NCBI GenBank assembly: GCA_002049455.2
Contig: KV919108.1
Location: forward strand, 1 to 64,000
Source: Porphyra umbilicalis
Lineage: Eukaryota; Rhodophyta; Bangiophyceae; Bangiales; Bangiaceae
DNA: 64,000 nt
Direction of reading: 5' to 3'
This document shows, piece after piece, positions 1-10,392 of the stretch. The notes beneath the pieces were generated by a model. That model was not told where the DNA came from, made no database searches, and was given only the letters and a program-made list of their open reading frames with translations. Both the position numbers and the translations under genes were made by a program. Numbering within the stretch: position 1 is the first letter of the stretch; each line of letters begins with the position of its first letter.

Positions 1-488
1 TCAGGCGCGACCGCCGCCTGACCGCCCCCAGTGCGAACGCGGACGGTGCCGGCTGCGCAGCGGAAGCAATCATCCGCGACGCAGCCTGTTCCATATGCGG
101 CGCCGGCGCCCCCTCTATCTCCGCAGGCCGCGCCGTCGCTGCTGGGGCCAGCTGTGCCGGTCGTGACGCCTGTTGGGGTGTGGCGGGCATCGGCGGCGGG
201 ACCGGTATACAGGCAGGGACCGCTCGTTGTACAGATGCTGACGCTGGGTGGTGGCAGGTGACGACGGCCGCCTCGGCGTCTGTTGCTCCAGTCGGCATTG
301 AGCCAAGAAGAGACCCGAATAAACAGATCGATTCATTTTCGATTAATCCAAATATATAGATTTTTCAATTACCCGATAGATTAATCGAAGGCCTCCGCCA
401 AATTTTTGAATTTTTGCCATCCATGGTCTCAGCCATCCATTCAGCCGGACAAAGTGGATCGACCAATGGGCAGTGGACCGAGACCCTG

Positions 489-531
489 TCTTGACTTCGA
501 CCATATCGGCCAAAATTGGGAAGACAGCAAT
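489..531 (+). repeat. Dispersed repeat A, copy 1
   Basis: This stretch contains the words ATCGGCCAAAATT and GGGAAGACAGCAAT and is nearly identical to 58582-58625 on the same strand; the differences are a few substitutions and one inserted T. The two copies are 58 kb apart and neither lies in a recognisable gene, so a transposable-element remnant is the likely source. Confidence 0.75.
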
Positions 532-575
532 AAATTGATTAAAACAAGAGGGAACTTTCCCGTCCTCGGGTGGAC

Positions 576-597
576 TACAGTCAATATCCGGTTATAT
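576..597 (-). repeat. Dispersed repeat C, copy 1
   Basis: Read on the minus strand this begins atataaccggata and matches 4341-4362 (plus strand) at 21 of 22 positions. The bases on either side are also similar (agggtg...tatata before it, a cacc-rich stretch after it), so the homology extends a little beyond the 22 bp. Confidence 0.65.
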
Positions 598-1649
598 AGC
601 ACCCTTGCGCACTTTGTAGCCCCTGTTCCAGCCATGCACGCGTGCGGCGCACGGTGCCAGCACGTCCTGGAATCATCAGCGATCGTTCTCGTGTGCACGG
701 AGATCGCGGCTGATTGTGGGCTCAAAGCGCTATCGATCGCAGAATTCCAACACGCAACGGGATTGTGCGCCTCAGGTCGATCGCTGTCAGACGCGCCCAA
801 TTACTTATTTGACACGAGGTCAGCAGCGATCATGTGTCCTCACGTGCGACCGAGTCCACAGTGTCCGCAGATCCGCAAACCACACAACTGGACCAGGAAT
901 TCCCATTCGACTTCGAAGCGGACATTCCCCGACTTGCCCGCCCGTCCCTTTCGCCCTCATGTTTCGTCCCTTCAACCCCCGACCACGAATGCGATAGAGA
1001 AGTGGAAAGAGTGGCAAAAAAAATACTCGGGGCCAGAGACCCTACTGTTTCGGCACTCCACGGATAAAAAGGAGAGTCTTAAAGGGGGATGTCACTCGCT
1101 GTCGCTGTCAGACGACTCATCTCTACCCTCGCCGTCCGAAGAGTCACCTCCCTCTCTCTGCTCAAACACAATCCGATCAGCCGTAGCAGCTCGCACGCCC
1201 TCTTCCTCCTCCCCTGTGAGCCAGCTTTCCAACGCCATCTCTCTCGCAGGCCGCGGTGTGTCCCCAAAAGCCTGCTCACCAAAGCGACAATCCGACATCA
1301 ACGATACAACAGAATTCACGTCAGAGCCCAGTGAGCGAGATGATGCACGGTACTCGCCGTGCAAGGCAGTGACGTCCATGGCAACTGCATTCGGCAAAAT
1401 GGTAGACTTAAGCCAGCAGTGTGCGATCGTAGACGGCTCAACCGCGTTCCACTCCTGCAGGACAATCTCCGATGCATCTTGCAAATGGGCAGCTGCACCG
1501 TCTCGTACACCCCGGATCACAGCCGGTGGGGCACGTGCGCGTGAGCGTCGACAGGCCGCCGACGGGGAATTTGGGGCGGCTGGCATATCTGACGGCCAGC
1601 TTCAAATCCCTGGTCCAGCGGCAGCTGCAGGTGGATGGGTGCCCGTCCC

Positions 1650-3780
1650 CTACATGCCCTCGGAAGGTGCGCTTCTGCCAGCGCGACGCAAACCGCCGTC
1701 CATCCCGGGATCCGGGCCGGAAATCAGTCGTTGCGGACCAGTTGCCTCGACCGCCGTTGCGACCAGATCAGCAGCTCGTGCCCCGACCGCTGCTGCTTCC
1801 TCAGGTGAGGTGGCCAGAGGATTTGCCACGCGGCCCGCTACACCGCCATCAGCGCGCCGCGGCGCTTCGTCTGCCGCCGGGAGGACCGCGTGCCGTGCTG
1901 CGCGCCCGTCCGCGCCGCGCTCCGCGGTGCGGCCGATCGCCAAATGTGCTGCGTCGGCCGGTCTGCGGCTGGCATTGGATTCGATGGTGGGCCATGAGCC
2001 GTCCGCCGACAGCCACCGACCGACGCCCAGCGTTGGGCCAGACTCCGCAGCCGTCGTGGGGCCCGAAACTGGGGCCACTTTTGCACTTGGCGGCGCCGTC
2101 ACTGCCGCCGTGAGTGCCCCTCTTGGGCCCCTGTCGATGGACGCGGCCGTGCGTGCCGCGCCCGACGCTGCAACCGAGGGCACACCGCTTGGCCTCGCAT
2201 TAGCGGGCCCACCTCCCGTCGACGCGTCTGCAGTCGGCCGCTGAGCGTCCACCGTGGCCGCCGCCGCATTCGCAGACGCCGCGGTTGGTGAGGCCGCAAC
2301 CACCGCTCGGTTACGAATATTTAAATCAAACGCGCCCACAACCAGGTCCAGTAGCCGCCGTTTGTAACGTCTTTTCAGGCACGCAATTATGCCCAGGTCC
2401 AGTGGCTGGTAGACAGATGTACAGTTGGGAGGTAGCGGGATGAACGTGACCTGCTCGCTCTCGAGTTCCTCGTGAGCCCCGCAATTGTCGGAGATCAGGG
2501 CCACAGGAAGATTAGTGCGGGCCCGTACAGCACGTAAGAAGACAGTCTCAAACCAGGACTTGAAGAAAACCCCGTCCATCCATGCACTCTGCTGAGAGAA
2601 GTACGGTAGTGGGCAGTCTCGACGGGGGGGCTTGAAGCACAAGGGCTACTTGGCCTTACCAATCATGGCGACTGGGATCTTGTGGCTCCTTGTAGCATTA
2701 AAAGTCAAAACCAGGGTGACGCGGTCCTTCGCTTTCATGGCTTTGGTTCCGCGAGCCTGCCGTCATTGGCCGGCCTGCACGTACGACCGATTAGGGATGC
2801 ACCGGTAGAACAGCCCAGTCTCGTCCATATTGTAGATTCGGTCAGCAGGGTAGTCCTCGAGCTGCGTCCGAGTCTGAGCGATGCGTTCCGCCGCCCCTGC
2901 CGTGTCCGCTGACCCGCCTTGGTCCCACAGCGCCACGTTGCGCAGGTTGTAGCGCGCCGCCCAGTTCTGGATGAAATGCGGGGACCCCTTAAAGTCAGTT
3001 ACGCCTAGCTCGGTCGCAATCCGCCGCGCACGAGCCTCTAGAAGGCTGCCTGACACGGGTGGGTGCCGCCCACCCACCCGCTGAAGGGTCTTGTACCAAT
3101 CCCATAAACCTTGAGAAACCGTCTCGAAATAGGATCGACGCAGGCGGGGCGAGGACAGATCCTCCGATGCTGCGGCCCGCCTCTTGTAATCTTCCCGCTT
3201 CTTGTAGATGTTTCTGGCCGCCGCCAGACTGACGTTCAGCCGAAACATCTCTAAGGTTTGGGACCACGAGTGGCCAGCGTCCTTAATATCGATAAGTGCG
3301 ATTTTGTCACCTAGAGGGATAGAAGTGCGCGACTTGCGCCCCGCGCTCGACCTTGAGCGGCCCACAGCCCCCCTGGCCACTCCTAGACCGCCCCGGGTGC
3401 CCCCAGACGCATGTCCCGCGCCGCGCCGCCCACGCTCCCCAACACCGCCCGGACCTTGCGACGCCGGGTCTTGGCCTTGTCCAACAGCTCCTCGTCCACT
3501 TGTACCTTCCGCACTGCCCGCCTCGCCGCCTGCCGAGGCAGAGGCCACATCGGTGGGCTCACTGGGTCCACTGCCGAGAGCGGCAGCTGTCGCCGCCGTC
3601 GCCGCCCGAGCTACCAGTCGGACGTCCTGAGCGGTTTGGCGGGAGGGGCTGGGCGCGACCTCCTCCGCCGCTGCCACAGCAGCAGCGGTGGCCGTATTGC
3701 TGAGCCGGCGCCACTCCTGTAGCTCCTGAGGGGTGGCAGAGGGATTGGTGGGGATAACTACAAATGAAGCGCACAGACTG
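1650..3780 (-). mobile_element. pogo/Tigger-like (Tc1/mariner superfamily) transposase gene, inactivated
   Basis: Minus-strand frame encoding a CENP-B/pogo-type transposase. From the N-terminus it has an alanine-rich leader, a helix-turn-helix (around 3330-3180, IPLGDKIALIDIKDAGHSW), a second Tc5/CENP-B-type DNA-binding helix (GVTDFKGSPHFIQNWAARYN, near 2990), and a DDE_1-type nuclease core. All three acidic residues are visible: NMDETGLFYR (near 2830), ISDNCGAHEE (near 2480) and YQPLDLGIIACLKRRYKRR (near 2390), giving a DDD triad as in pogo elements. The frame is interrupted by a TGA at 2763-2765 and a TAG at 2646-2648, both in register, so the copy cannot make a full protein by normal decoding. 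The tail beyond about 2300 becomes low-complexity alanine/proline. I could not find paired terminal inverted repeats, so the element's limits are not fixed; 3780 is a soft upper limit for the coding part. Confidence 0.85.
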
Positions 3781-4054
3781 GCACAAGCACACAAGACAAG
3801 GAGCTCCAAACACAACGAAAGCATACCCAGATCCATTGGAAACACACACGCCAAACGAGAGCACCGAAAAGAGAGGCAGACACAATCGAGCACATGGCGT
3901 CACCACACTATTGTCGGACACGTAAACCGCCACAAAAATATAGAAAAATGCAGGGACCAGACTCAAGCCCGCGTCATGAATGGGCCCGACGTTGGAGGCC
4001 CCACCACTGCGGACGAGTCTGCGATCAGGAGAGGAGAGCGCAGCAGCCGCAGCG
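3781..4054. other. Spacer upstream of the transposase frame
   Basis: Moderately A-rich, no gene seen. It may hold the 5' untranslated part of the transposon on the minus strand. Confidence 0.4.
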
Positions 4055-4174
4055 CGACTACGGTGGGCCCGACGACGGTGGGGAGGACGACGGTGGGACC
4101 GGCGACGGTGGGGAGGACGACGGTAGGGCCGACGACGGTGGGGTCCGCAGCGGTGGGGTCCACCACGGTGGGTG
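4055..4174 (+). repeat. 15-bp minisatellite, about 8 units
   Basis: Eight consecutive 15-bp units of the type cgacgacggtgggga. The central cggtggg is almost invariant, while the first bases of each unit vary. Confidence 0.85.
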
Positions 4175-4340
4175 CAGCCCAATGCGTGCACCCTTACGTG
4201 CCCCCTTGATAGGGGTAATTCAATTCTTCTCGATCCGACTGTAAGCCACAGGACGATCGGGCAATCTGCGATCAAGCACTTCGAATGTGTCGATCGCGAT
4301 CCTCCCACTTATATGGCAGGGTGATATATAACTGGAGTGG

Positions 4341-4362
4341 ATATAACCGGATACTGACTGTA
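4341..4362 (+). repeat. Dispersed repeat C, copy 2
   Basis: Matches 576-597 in inverted orientation at 21 of 22 positions. Just upstream (4321-4340) there is a partial tandem duplication of the tatataac word, giving two tries at the same motif. It ends 11 bp before the left terminus of the MITE at 4374. Confidence 0.65.
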
Positions 4363-4373
4363 TGGCACCCACG

Positions 4374-4426
4374 GCGCAGTGGTGCTTATCGTGTGTTCAC
4401 GCGCAAACGCGTTTTTCTTGTAAAAA
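4374..4426 (+). repeat. Left terminal inverted repeat of the MITE
   Basis: 53 bp, the exact reverse complement of 4968-5020. It contains the short internal palindrome acgcgcaaacgcgt-like core. Confidence 0.9.
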
Positions 4427-4967
4427 GCTCCAAAACCCCCTCCGTAAGGCCCTCTGCAAGGGCGTCGATTTGCGGAAGAACTGTGGAAGAACTGCGGGAG
4501 AGGCTGCAAGAGTTGGTGGCTTACATTTTACAGGGTGACCCACAAGCTGGTACAAAGGAAATCTCTAGCTGTCAAGAGCGACACGGAGCCAATCGCCACG
4601 ACGGCTAAGGGTCTCCATGATCCAATCGTCAATCAATATCGACCGCATCACCGCATGTGTGGCTGTTGTTGGCCAGCTGCACGGGCTGCTGACTGTGGGG
4701 AGATTGTCAATGCCTACGGCGTAAGCGACATGGTCGTTCTGTAGCTCGGCCCCCTCCGTAAGATGCTGACGTCGCAACTTTTTGTGAAGCGCAGGCAAGC
4801 GGTGTCCGGACTGAGGGAAGGCTATGGCTGTTCTGGGCGCGGCGAGGCGTTTCGGATGGTGTAAAGATAACAGCCCGGACGAAACGCAGTTCCGCTGCGC
4901 AAATTGTTGTGGGCGAAATCGCCGTTTACGGCTACATGCAGGTCGGTCCGCAAGATTGTTACGGAGA

Positions 4968-5020
4968 TTTTTACAAGAAAAACGCGTTTGCGCGTGAACA
5001 CACGATAAGCACCACTGCGC
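4968..5020 (-). repeat. Right terminal inverted repeat of the MITE
   Basis: 53 bp, the exact reverse complement of 4374-4426. It is followed directly by a run of G. Confidence 0.9.
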
Positions 5021-6757
5021 GGGGGGGGGCTTTCGCGCGGTCTGGCCCTGCGCGGGGCGAGCGGCCGCTCGGGCGGGGAGTCGCTCGCGAGCTGCGTGCG
5101 GGTGCCGCCACCGGGAGGGGGTGCAAGGCCACGGTGAACCGGCGCGTGATCCGCCTCGGACTGCTGTCAACTGCGAGAATGGCAGCGGGGCACCAGCCCG
5201 TCGTATCAGTATGGAGGAGGTGCAAACGCCATCTTTTGCCTCCGTGGCGCCCCATGGGGCGCCGGGCCCAGCAGTGACAGTGCCTTGCGGGCCCACTTGC
5301 GCGTGTGCTGCGTCGCAGGAGCTGCTTTGCAGCAGACATGCTGTCAATCCGGGTCCCATGACAGGACATTCTGAGACTATAATATAGTCCAATATTATTG
5401 GTTCCCCAACCTCGCTCCGGCTCCCGGTCCAATGCTCGGCCTGGCCCCACCGGTGCAAAGTCGCTGAATGACAAGCTTCGCCTTCTTGCCAGCTGATGTT
5501 TGCCGAATGCTTCTTTGTCTGATGGGTTCTCGCCAGCCCTTCTTTTTCATAAATAGTTCTTGAAGCTGAAGTTCGGCGAAAAGGCCAGACCTGATTGTGA
5601 CAAAGTTTGTAGTATTCGACAGCTGAAGAGTCTGACCGGCAGTCAGTGATTGCGCATCACCGCTGCCAGATCTGGGGCTCAGCGCAGAGCCCCTATACAC
5701 TGGTCAGGTCCAACACAGCCTATGCTGCGCGCTTATGCGAATCTCAAGCACAATAATGAAGTCATGTACAGAGCCGCACTTTGAGGCTGGCACCCTTGAC
5801 ATGAAACTTCTCTGGGAGCTGAAGAAAAAAGCCGTTCGCCTTGGTCGACGTGTTCTGAACCGGACGGCGACAGCTTGGACGACTGGACTCTACTCGACTT
5901 GCAAAGGGAACCAGAATCAGGTGTAGGTAAGGAGTCGTGGTTCATAGCGTCCACTGAACTGTGTATGGACAGTGTCGCACGCCTTGTCGGAGCTGGAGTG
6001 TTGCAGGGCAGAACAAACATGTGCCCGGCCAAGACTCTGTATTCTCGTGTCGTCGGTTTTGTAAGTTGTGGTAAAACAGCAAGTTCAAGGGAGTTTATCA
6101 GCCATTTTGTGCCTCGCGGAGAACACTTCTGTGGCTCTAGGGTGGTGCTCCCAGCCAAGAACCCCGCTCGAGGCACATACAATCCGGAGAAAAGTTCCCC
6201 AGTTTATGGACCCCGTTCTTTGGGCCTCAGGCCGTGTCAGAGCCGGGGCACCGCGGGTTCGCACACGAGCCGTCACGCCTCGCCTCTCCACCATCGATTG
6301 GTCGGTGTATGTCAGGACTCGTACAAGCCACTCTATTCTGCGGCCGCGTGCTCGCCATCCCGCGCCCGTCGTTTCAGGTCTGATGGATAGGCCGCGGGGC
6401 CAGCTCGTCTGAAGTCCGTGTGGCTTCCGCCGCCAAAGCGGTGATTCGCTGGGGCGAGGCAAGCTCCACTCTGGTGTGTGGTGCCATCCGGCCGTCTGCG
6501 TCGACATCCGCTTCCCGTGTCGCGGCGCGACCCCGCCGCGACGGGTACGGCGCGACGGGCACGGCGTCACGCTTATAGCGGCTGGTTTCGAGGCAGACGA
6601 AGTCAGACGGCATTGGCTTTGTCGACGCAGACGTTGAGCACCGCGTCCGGCATCTCGGCGTCTCCCTCTCTGCTCCTGGTTGTGTTCGCCGGACGTCTCA
6701 GCGTGCTGCTGCTTTTCCAAACCTACTGCGCCCTAGCGCGACCTTGTCCTTGGCGCG
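5021..6757. other. Gene-free stretch between the MITE and the ABCG gene
   Basis: Short open frames on both strands, none with a recognisable domain or consistent composition. The last few hundred bases must hold the promoter of the ABCG gene; I see no clear TATA-type element. Confidence 0.5.
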
Positions 6758-9323
6758 ATGAACCAAGAGGCGGTCCCTGTGGCGGTGCCCGTGGCGGTGC
6801 CCGTGGCGGTGCCCGTGGCGGTGCCCGCCGAGGGCTTCAGCGGCCACACGGCTGCGCCCGCGCATGTGGAGCCCGACTATGGCGACACGAGCAAGCACAT
6901 TGACGATGTGGTACGTGAGCAGAGTCGGTGCTTGATCCTGTGGCGCTCTCGTCGGAGGGTGGCCGATTGGCTTGCCAATGTTAGTGTGCGGCTTGGCGCA
7001 TAGACATGCGGGGTTGGTTTGCTGCGGGGACTGTTCTTGACGACTCGTGTGTTTGTTTCTGCATCCTTCCACTCCTCGGCCTGCTTGCTTTCTAATGCAC
7101 GTCCGCCAATGTTTACATGCTACACCGCGTGTTGTCTCCTATTCACTCGCCCCCCCCCCCGCCCTCTGCTGCTTCTTTTGTACAGACCGAGGAGGCGACG
7201 CAGTCGCGCATCATGGCCGAAGATGGCACGGACATTTCCTTTGACCCGTACTTTGCGACGCGGGAGAACGTGAACCGCAACCAGTCAACGACCAAGTACA
7301 ACCGGCAGCCGCTGACGCTCCAATGGGAGGACCTCAAGTTCGAGGTCCCCGTCGGCCGCTCCGCCACGGGCGTGCCGTGCCTCAAGGGCAATGAGGAGAA
7401 GGGCATGAAGACCATCCTATCGGGGTGCTCCGGGGAGATTAAGCCCGGCGGCTTGCTGGCCATCATGGGCTCCTCGGGCGCTGGCAAGACCACCCTCCTC
7501 AACCTGCTGGCCGGCCGCGTCACATCTGCCAAGGGCTCCAAGTCCTCGGGCCGCGTGCTCGTTAACGGGGAGAAGCGTGATTTCTCCAAGTTTCGGCAGG
7601 TGGCGTCGTACGTACTGCAGGACGACGACCTCTTTGCAGAGCTGACCGTCCGTGAGCAGGTCGAGTTTGGTGCCATGCTCCGCCTCCCCAACACGATGCC
7701 CACGGAGAAGAAGCAGCTGGCGGTGGACCGGGTCATCACGGAGTTGTCCCTGTCCAAGGTCGCCAACACCAACATTGGAAACGAGCTAATGCGCGGCGTG
7801 TCAGGCGGTGAGCGCAAGCGCGTGAGCATTGGCACCGAGCTCGTGACCAACCCAAGCATGCTCTTCCTGGACGAGCCGACGAGCGGCCTCGATGCCTTCA
7901 ACGCCCTCAACGTGATCACGACGCTGCGGCGGCTGGCCTACAATGGCCGCACGGTGGTGACGACCATTCATCAGCCGCGCAGTAACATCTACTCTCAGTT
8001 TGACATGCTGCTGCTGCTAAGCCAGGGGCGGGTCATGTACTTCGGGCCGGCCAAGGACGCGGTCGCCTACTTCTCCGCCCTCAACTTTCACTGCCCGGCG
8101 CAGTTCAACCCCGCCGACTACTTCATCGACCTCATCAGCGTCGACAGCCGGTCGCCTGACGCCGAGGCGCTCACTAAGAAGCGGGTGGCGGTGCTGGCGG
8201 ACAAACACTCGAACTCGGCCCCACTGGTCACGGAGTACGGGGAGGACTCGGAGATGGGCTCGATGGCCAAGCTCGGCGAGCCGACCGACACGGTCATGGA
8301 GATGCGGTCGACCAAGTACCAAAACTCGTGGGTCACTGAACTCCGCTTCCTGGCGGTCCGCGCGTTCAAGCTGATGGTCCGCGAGCGGACGGCCAACTTC
8401 TCGCGCCTCGGCCAGACGATTGTCTTCTCTATCCTGCTCGGACTGATTTGGCTCAACGCTGGCCGTGGCGACTCCTCGGACGACGCCCGGAGTTTGATTG
8501 GCATCCTGTTCTTCTTGCTCATCAACCGTACGTTGTTCGGCCTTGCTCAATCGTGTGTGTCGGTGTGTGGGACCCGCATTGCGCCGCTTTTCCTTGACCT
8601 CTCGACGTTTGGTTGCGGCTGTCGCCGGCGCGTTACTGACCCATTTTTTGCCCTGGTCATCTCATGTCCTGTTTTCGGTGTGCTCCCTTTCTTCCGTCTC
8701 GTCGATTGTTCCTCACAGAGTGCTTTGGTGGTGCCTTTGCCATCATTTTTGTGTTCCCACTGGAGCGGAGCGTCGTCACGCGCGAACGGGCCAGTGGCAC
8801 GTATCGTGTCTCGTCCTACTTTGTGGCCAAGACGCTATGCGAGTTGCCTCGAACCTTTTTCTTTAACATGCTCTTCTCGTGCATCCTCTACTGGATGGTC
8901 GGCTTGCGTGCAACGGTGAGCGCCTTTTTCTTCTTTGTCTTGGTCGTCTTTATCACGACGGTGACGGCCGAGTCGCTGGCGCTGGCCATTTCCATCCTGG
9001 CGGCCGACCCGCAAGCCGCGTCTGCGCTCATCCCCGTCGCCCTCATCGTCTCGGTGCTCTTTGGCGGCTTCTTCATTGAAGGCGACCAAATCTACGACTG
9101 GCTCGTGTGGATCAAGTGGACGTCGCTCGTGCAGTACGCCTTCACCGCGCTCGTCATGAATGAGTTTCAGGGCCGCGACATCCCGGGGCTCGTCGTGCCG
9201 TCCAATGGGTTCACCAAGTGGGAGAACGTGGCCTTCCTCGCCCTCATCCTCCTCGTCCTCCGCGGTCTCGGCTACTTTTTCCTCCTCAAGTTCCGCGCGC
9301 CGACCTTTGACAAGACCTTGTAG
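6758..9323 (+). CDS. ABCG (White/WBC-type) half-transporter, three exons
   Basis: Predicted exons are 6758-6910, 7186-8527 and 8719-9323, joined by introns with GTACGT donors (275 and 191 nt) and CAG acceptors; the phases fit and give 699 residues. The N-terminal ATP-binding domain has Walker A GSSGAGKTT (about residue 145), signature VSGGERKRVSIG (about 255) and Walker B MLFLDEPTSGLDA (about 277). A six-helix membrane domain starts near residue 455 and includes FVFPLERSVVTRERASGTY and the GGFFIEGDQIYDWLVWIKW loop, both typical of ABCG proteins. The nucleotide-binding domain precedes the membrane domain, as expected for half-size ABCG proteins, which dimerise to export lipids or small hydrophobic compounds. 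The substrate is unknown. Exon 1 carries a 12-bp tandem repeat (6776-6828, unit gtggcggtgccc) that encodes a Val-Pro-Val-Ala repeat near the start. The start at 6758 is the first ATG of this frame in exon 1. Confidence 0.93.
6776..6828 (+). repeat. 12-bp tandem repeat inside ABCG exon 1
   Basis: About four and a half copies of gtggcggtgccc encoding VPVA units. Copy-number change would keep the frame. Confidence 0.85.
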
Positions 9324-9658
9324 GCGCGCGGTCGGCGGCGCCACGTTGTGCGGCGGGAGGGTGCGGTGGGGGGGCTGCTGGCGTGCGCGTCGTCTGCTGG
9401 GATTGCGTCTTGTTTTTTCGACCGCGATATGTAAATAACCCATGCAACTGCGTGACTCACCTGTGTCTGCCGCGCCCGCGCCCTCGCAACACCGCCGTGT
9501 GAAAGCGCAGCGGGGAAAGACCGCCTGCCGTCTGGAGCGTACAAATGTGCGCCAAAATCGAGGCATGTGGGTGCCCGCCCAAACACCCGTCGGCTCTGCC
9601 CATGTCAACGCCCCGCGCGTGGTCGTTGCTCCCACCGTTCGCCCCCCCCCCCCCCTAC
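9324..9658. other. Spacer between convergent genes
   Basis: About 335 bp downstream of ABCG with a C run at 9642-9655. No gene is seen. Confidence 0.5.
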
Positions 9659-10331
9659 CTACCAGTGGTCCAAAAAAGGCGACAGGCGCGCCCACCGCCC
9701 CCGCTCCCACCCGTCCTCCTTGCTCCCCCCGTTCCACTGCAAGCCGAGCCCCCACGTAATCGGCAGCGTGCCCTCCACGTCCGCCGCCCGCACGACGCGG
9801 CCGCGGCCGACCGCCGCCACCCCCGCCGCCGCCGCCGCCGCCGCCGCCACCGCCCGCGGGTCGGCCGCCCAGTAGCCGACCGGCGGCGGCGTCGCCGCGT
9901 GGTCGGCCGCCACGGCCGCCAGCGCGGTTACGGCCGCGGCCAAAAAGCGCCCGTCGCGGCGCACCGTCCAGAGCGTGGAGCCGACGAGCGGGGCGGTGAC
10001 GACCACCACCGCCGACGTGATGGCCGGGCCGACGGCCAGCATGGACAGCTGCGCCGTTGCATAGGCGGCCGGTGACAGGGCCGTCGGGGGGGGACCGGCG
10101 CCAGCCGGTAGTAGGCCCGACGGGGAAGGGCGTCGGGGGGGGGGGGCACCCCCGCCCACGGACTCACGGCGTCGACGAGGAGCACCTGCGTCGGCGCCGC
10201 CGCCCAGGCGCCGTGCGCGCCCGCGTCGCGGTGGCGGATGAGGGCGGTCACGTCCGCGCCAATGACGGGCAGGCGGGCCGGGGGGCCGCCCGCCCCCGCA
10301 CCACACCCGCCCCCGCCGGCGGCGCCGGCAG

Positions 10332-10392
<61 letters not shown>

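Larger units (their letters stand above)
1..1649. other. Gene-free 5' stretch with short dispersed repeats
   Basis: I see no convincing gene here. A plus-strand open frame at 406-2244 runs across the antisense of the transposase at 1650-2642 and has no recognisable domain, so I treat it as a chance frame. Positions 310-420 are A+T-rich with repeated gattaatc-like words. Two short repeats shared with other parts of the window lie at 489-531 and 576-597 and are listed separately. Confidence 0.6.
4374..5020. mobile_element. Non-autonomous DNA element (MITE-like) with 53-bp perfect inverted termini
   Basis: Positions 4374-4426 and 4968-5020 are perfect inverted copies of 53 bp, beginning gcgcagtggtgcttatcg and ending ttcttgtaaaaa. 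The 541-bp interior has no recognisable coding sequence. A CAGT near the outer end is reminiscent of pogo/Tigger termini, but the family is uncertain. I see no clear target-site duplication: the left flank ends ccacg and the right flank is a G run. The exact match of the two ends suggests recent activity or conversion, and a transposase acting in trans must be assumed. Confidence 0.85.

Noticed and set aside
406-2244. 612-codon plus-strand open frame
   Set aside because: It overlaps the antisense of the transposase, has no domain, and its second half is low complexity that mirrors the opposite strand.
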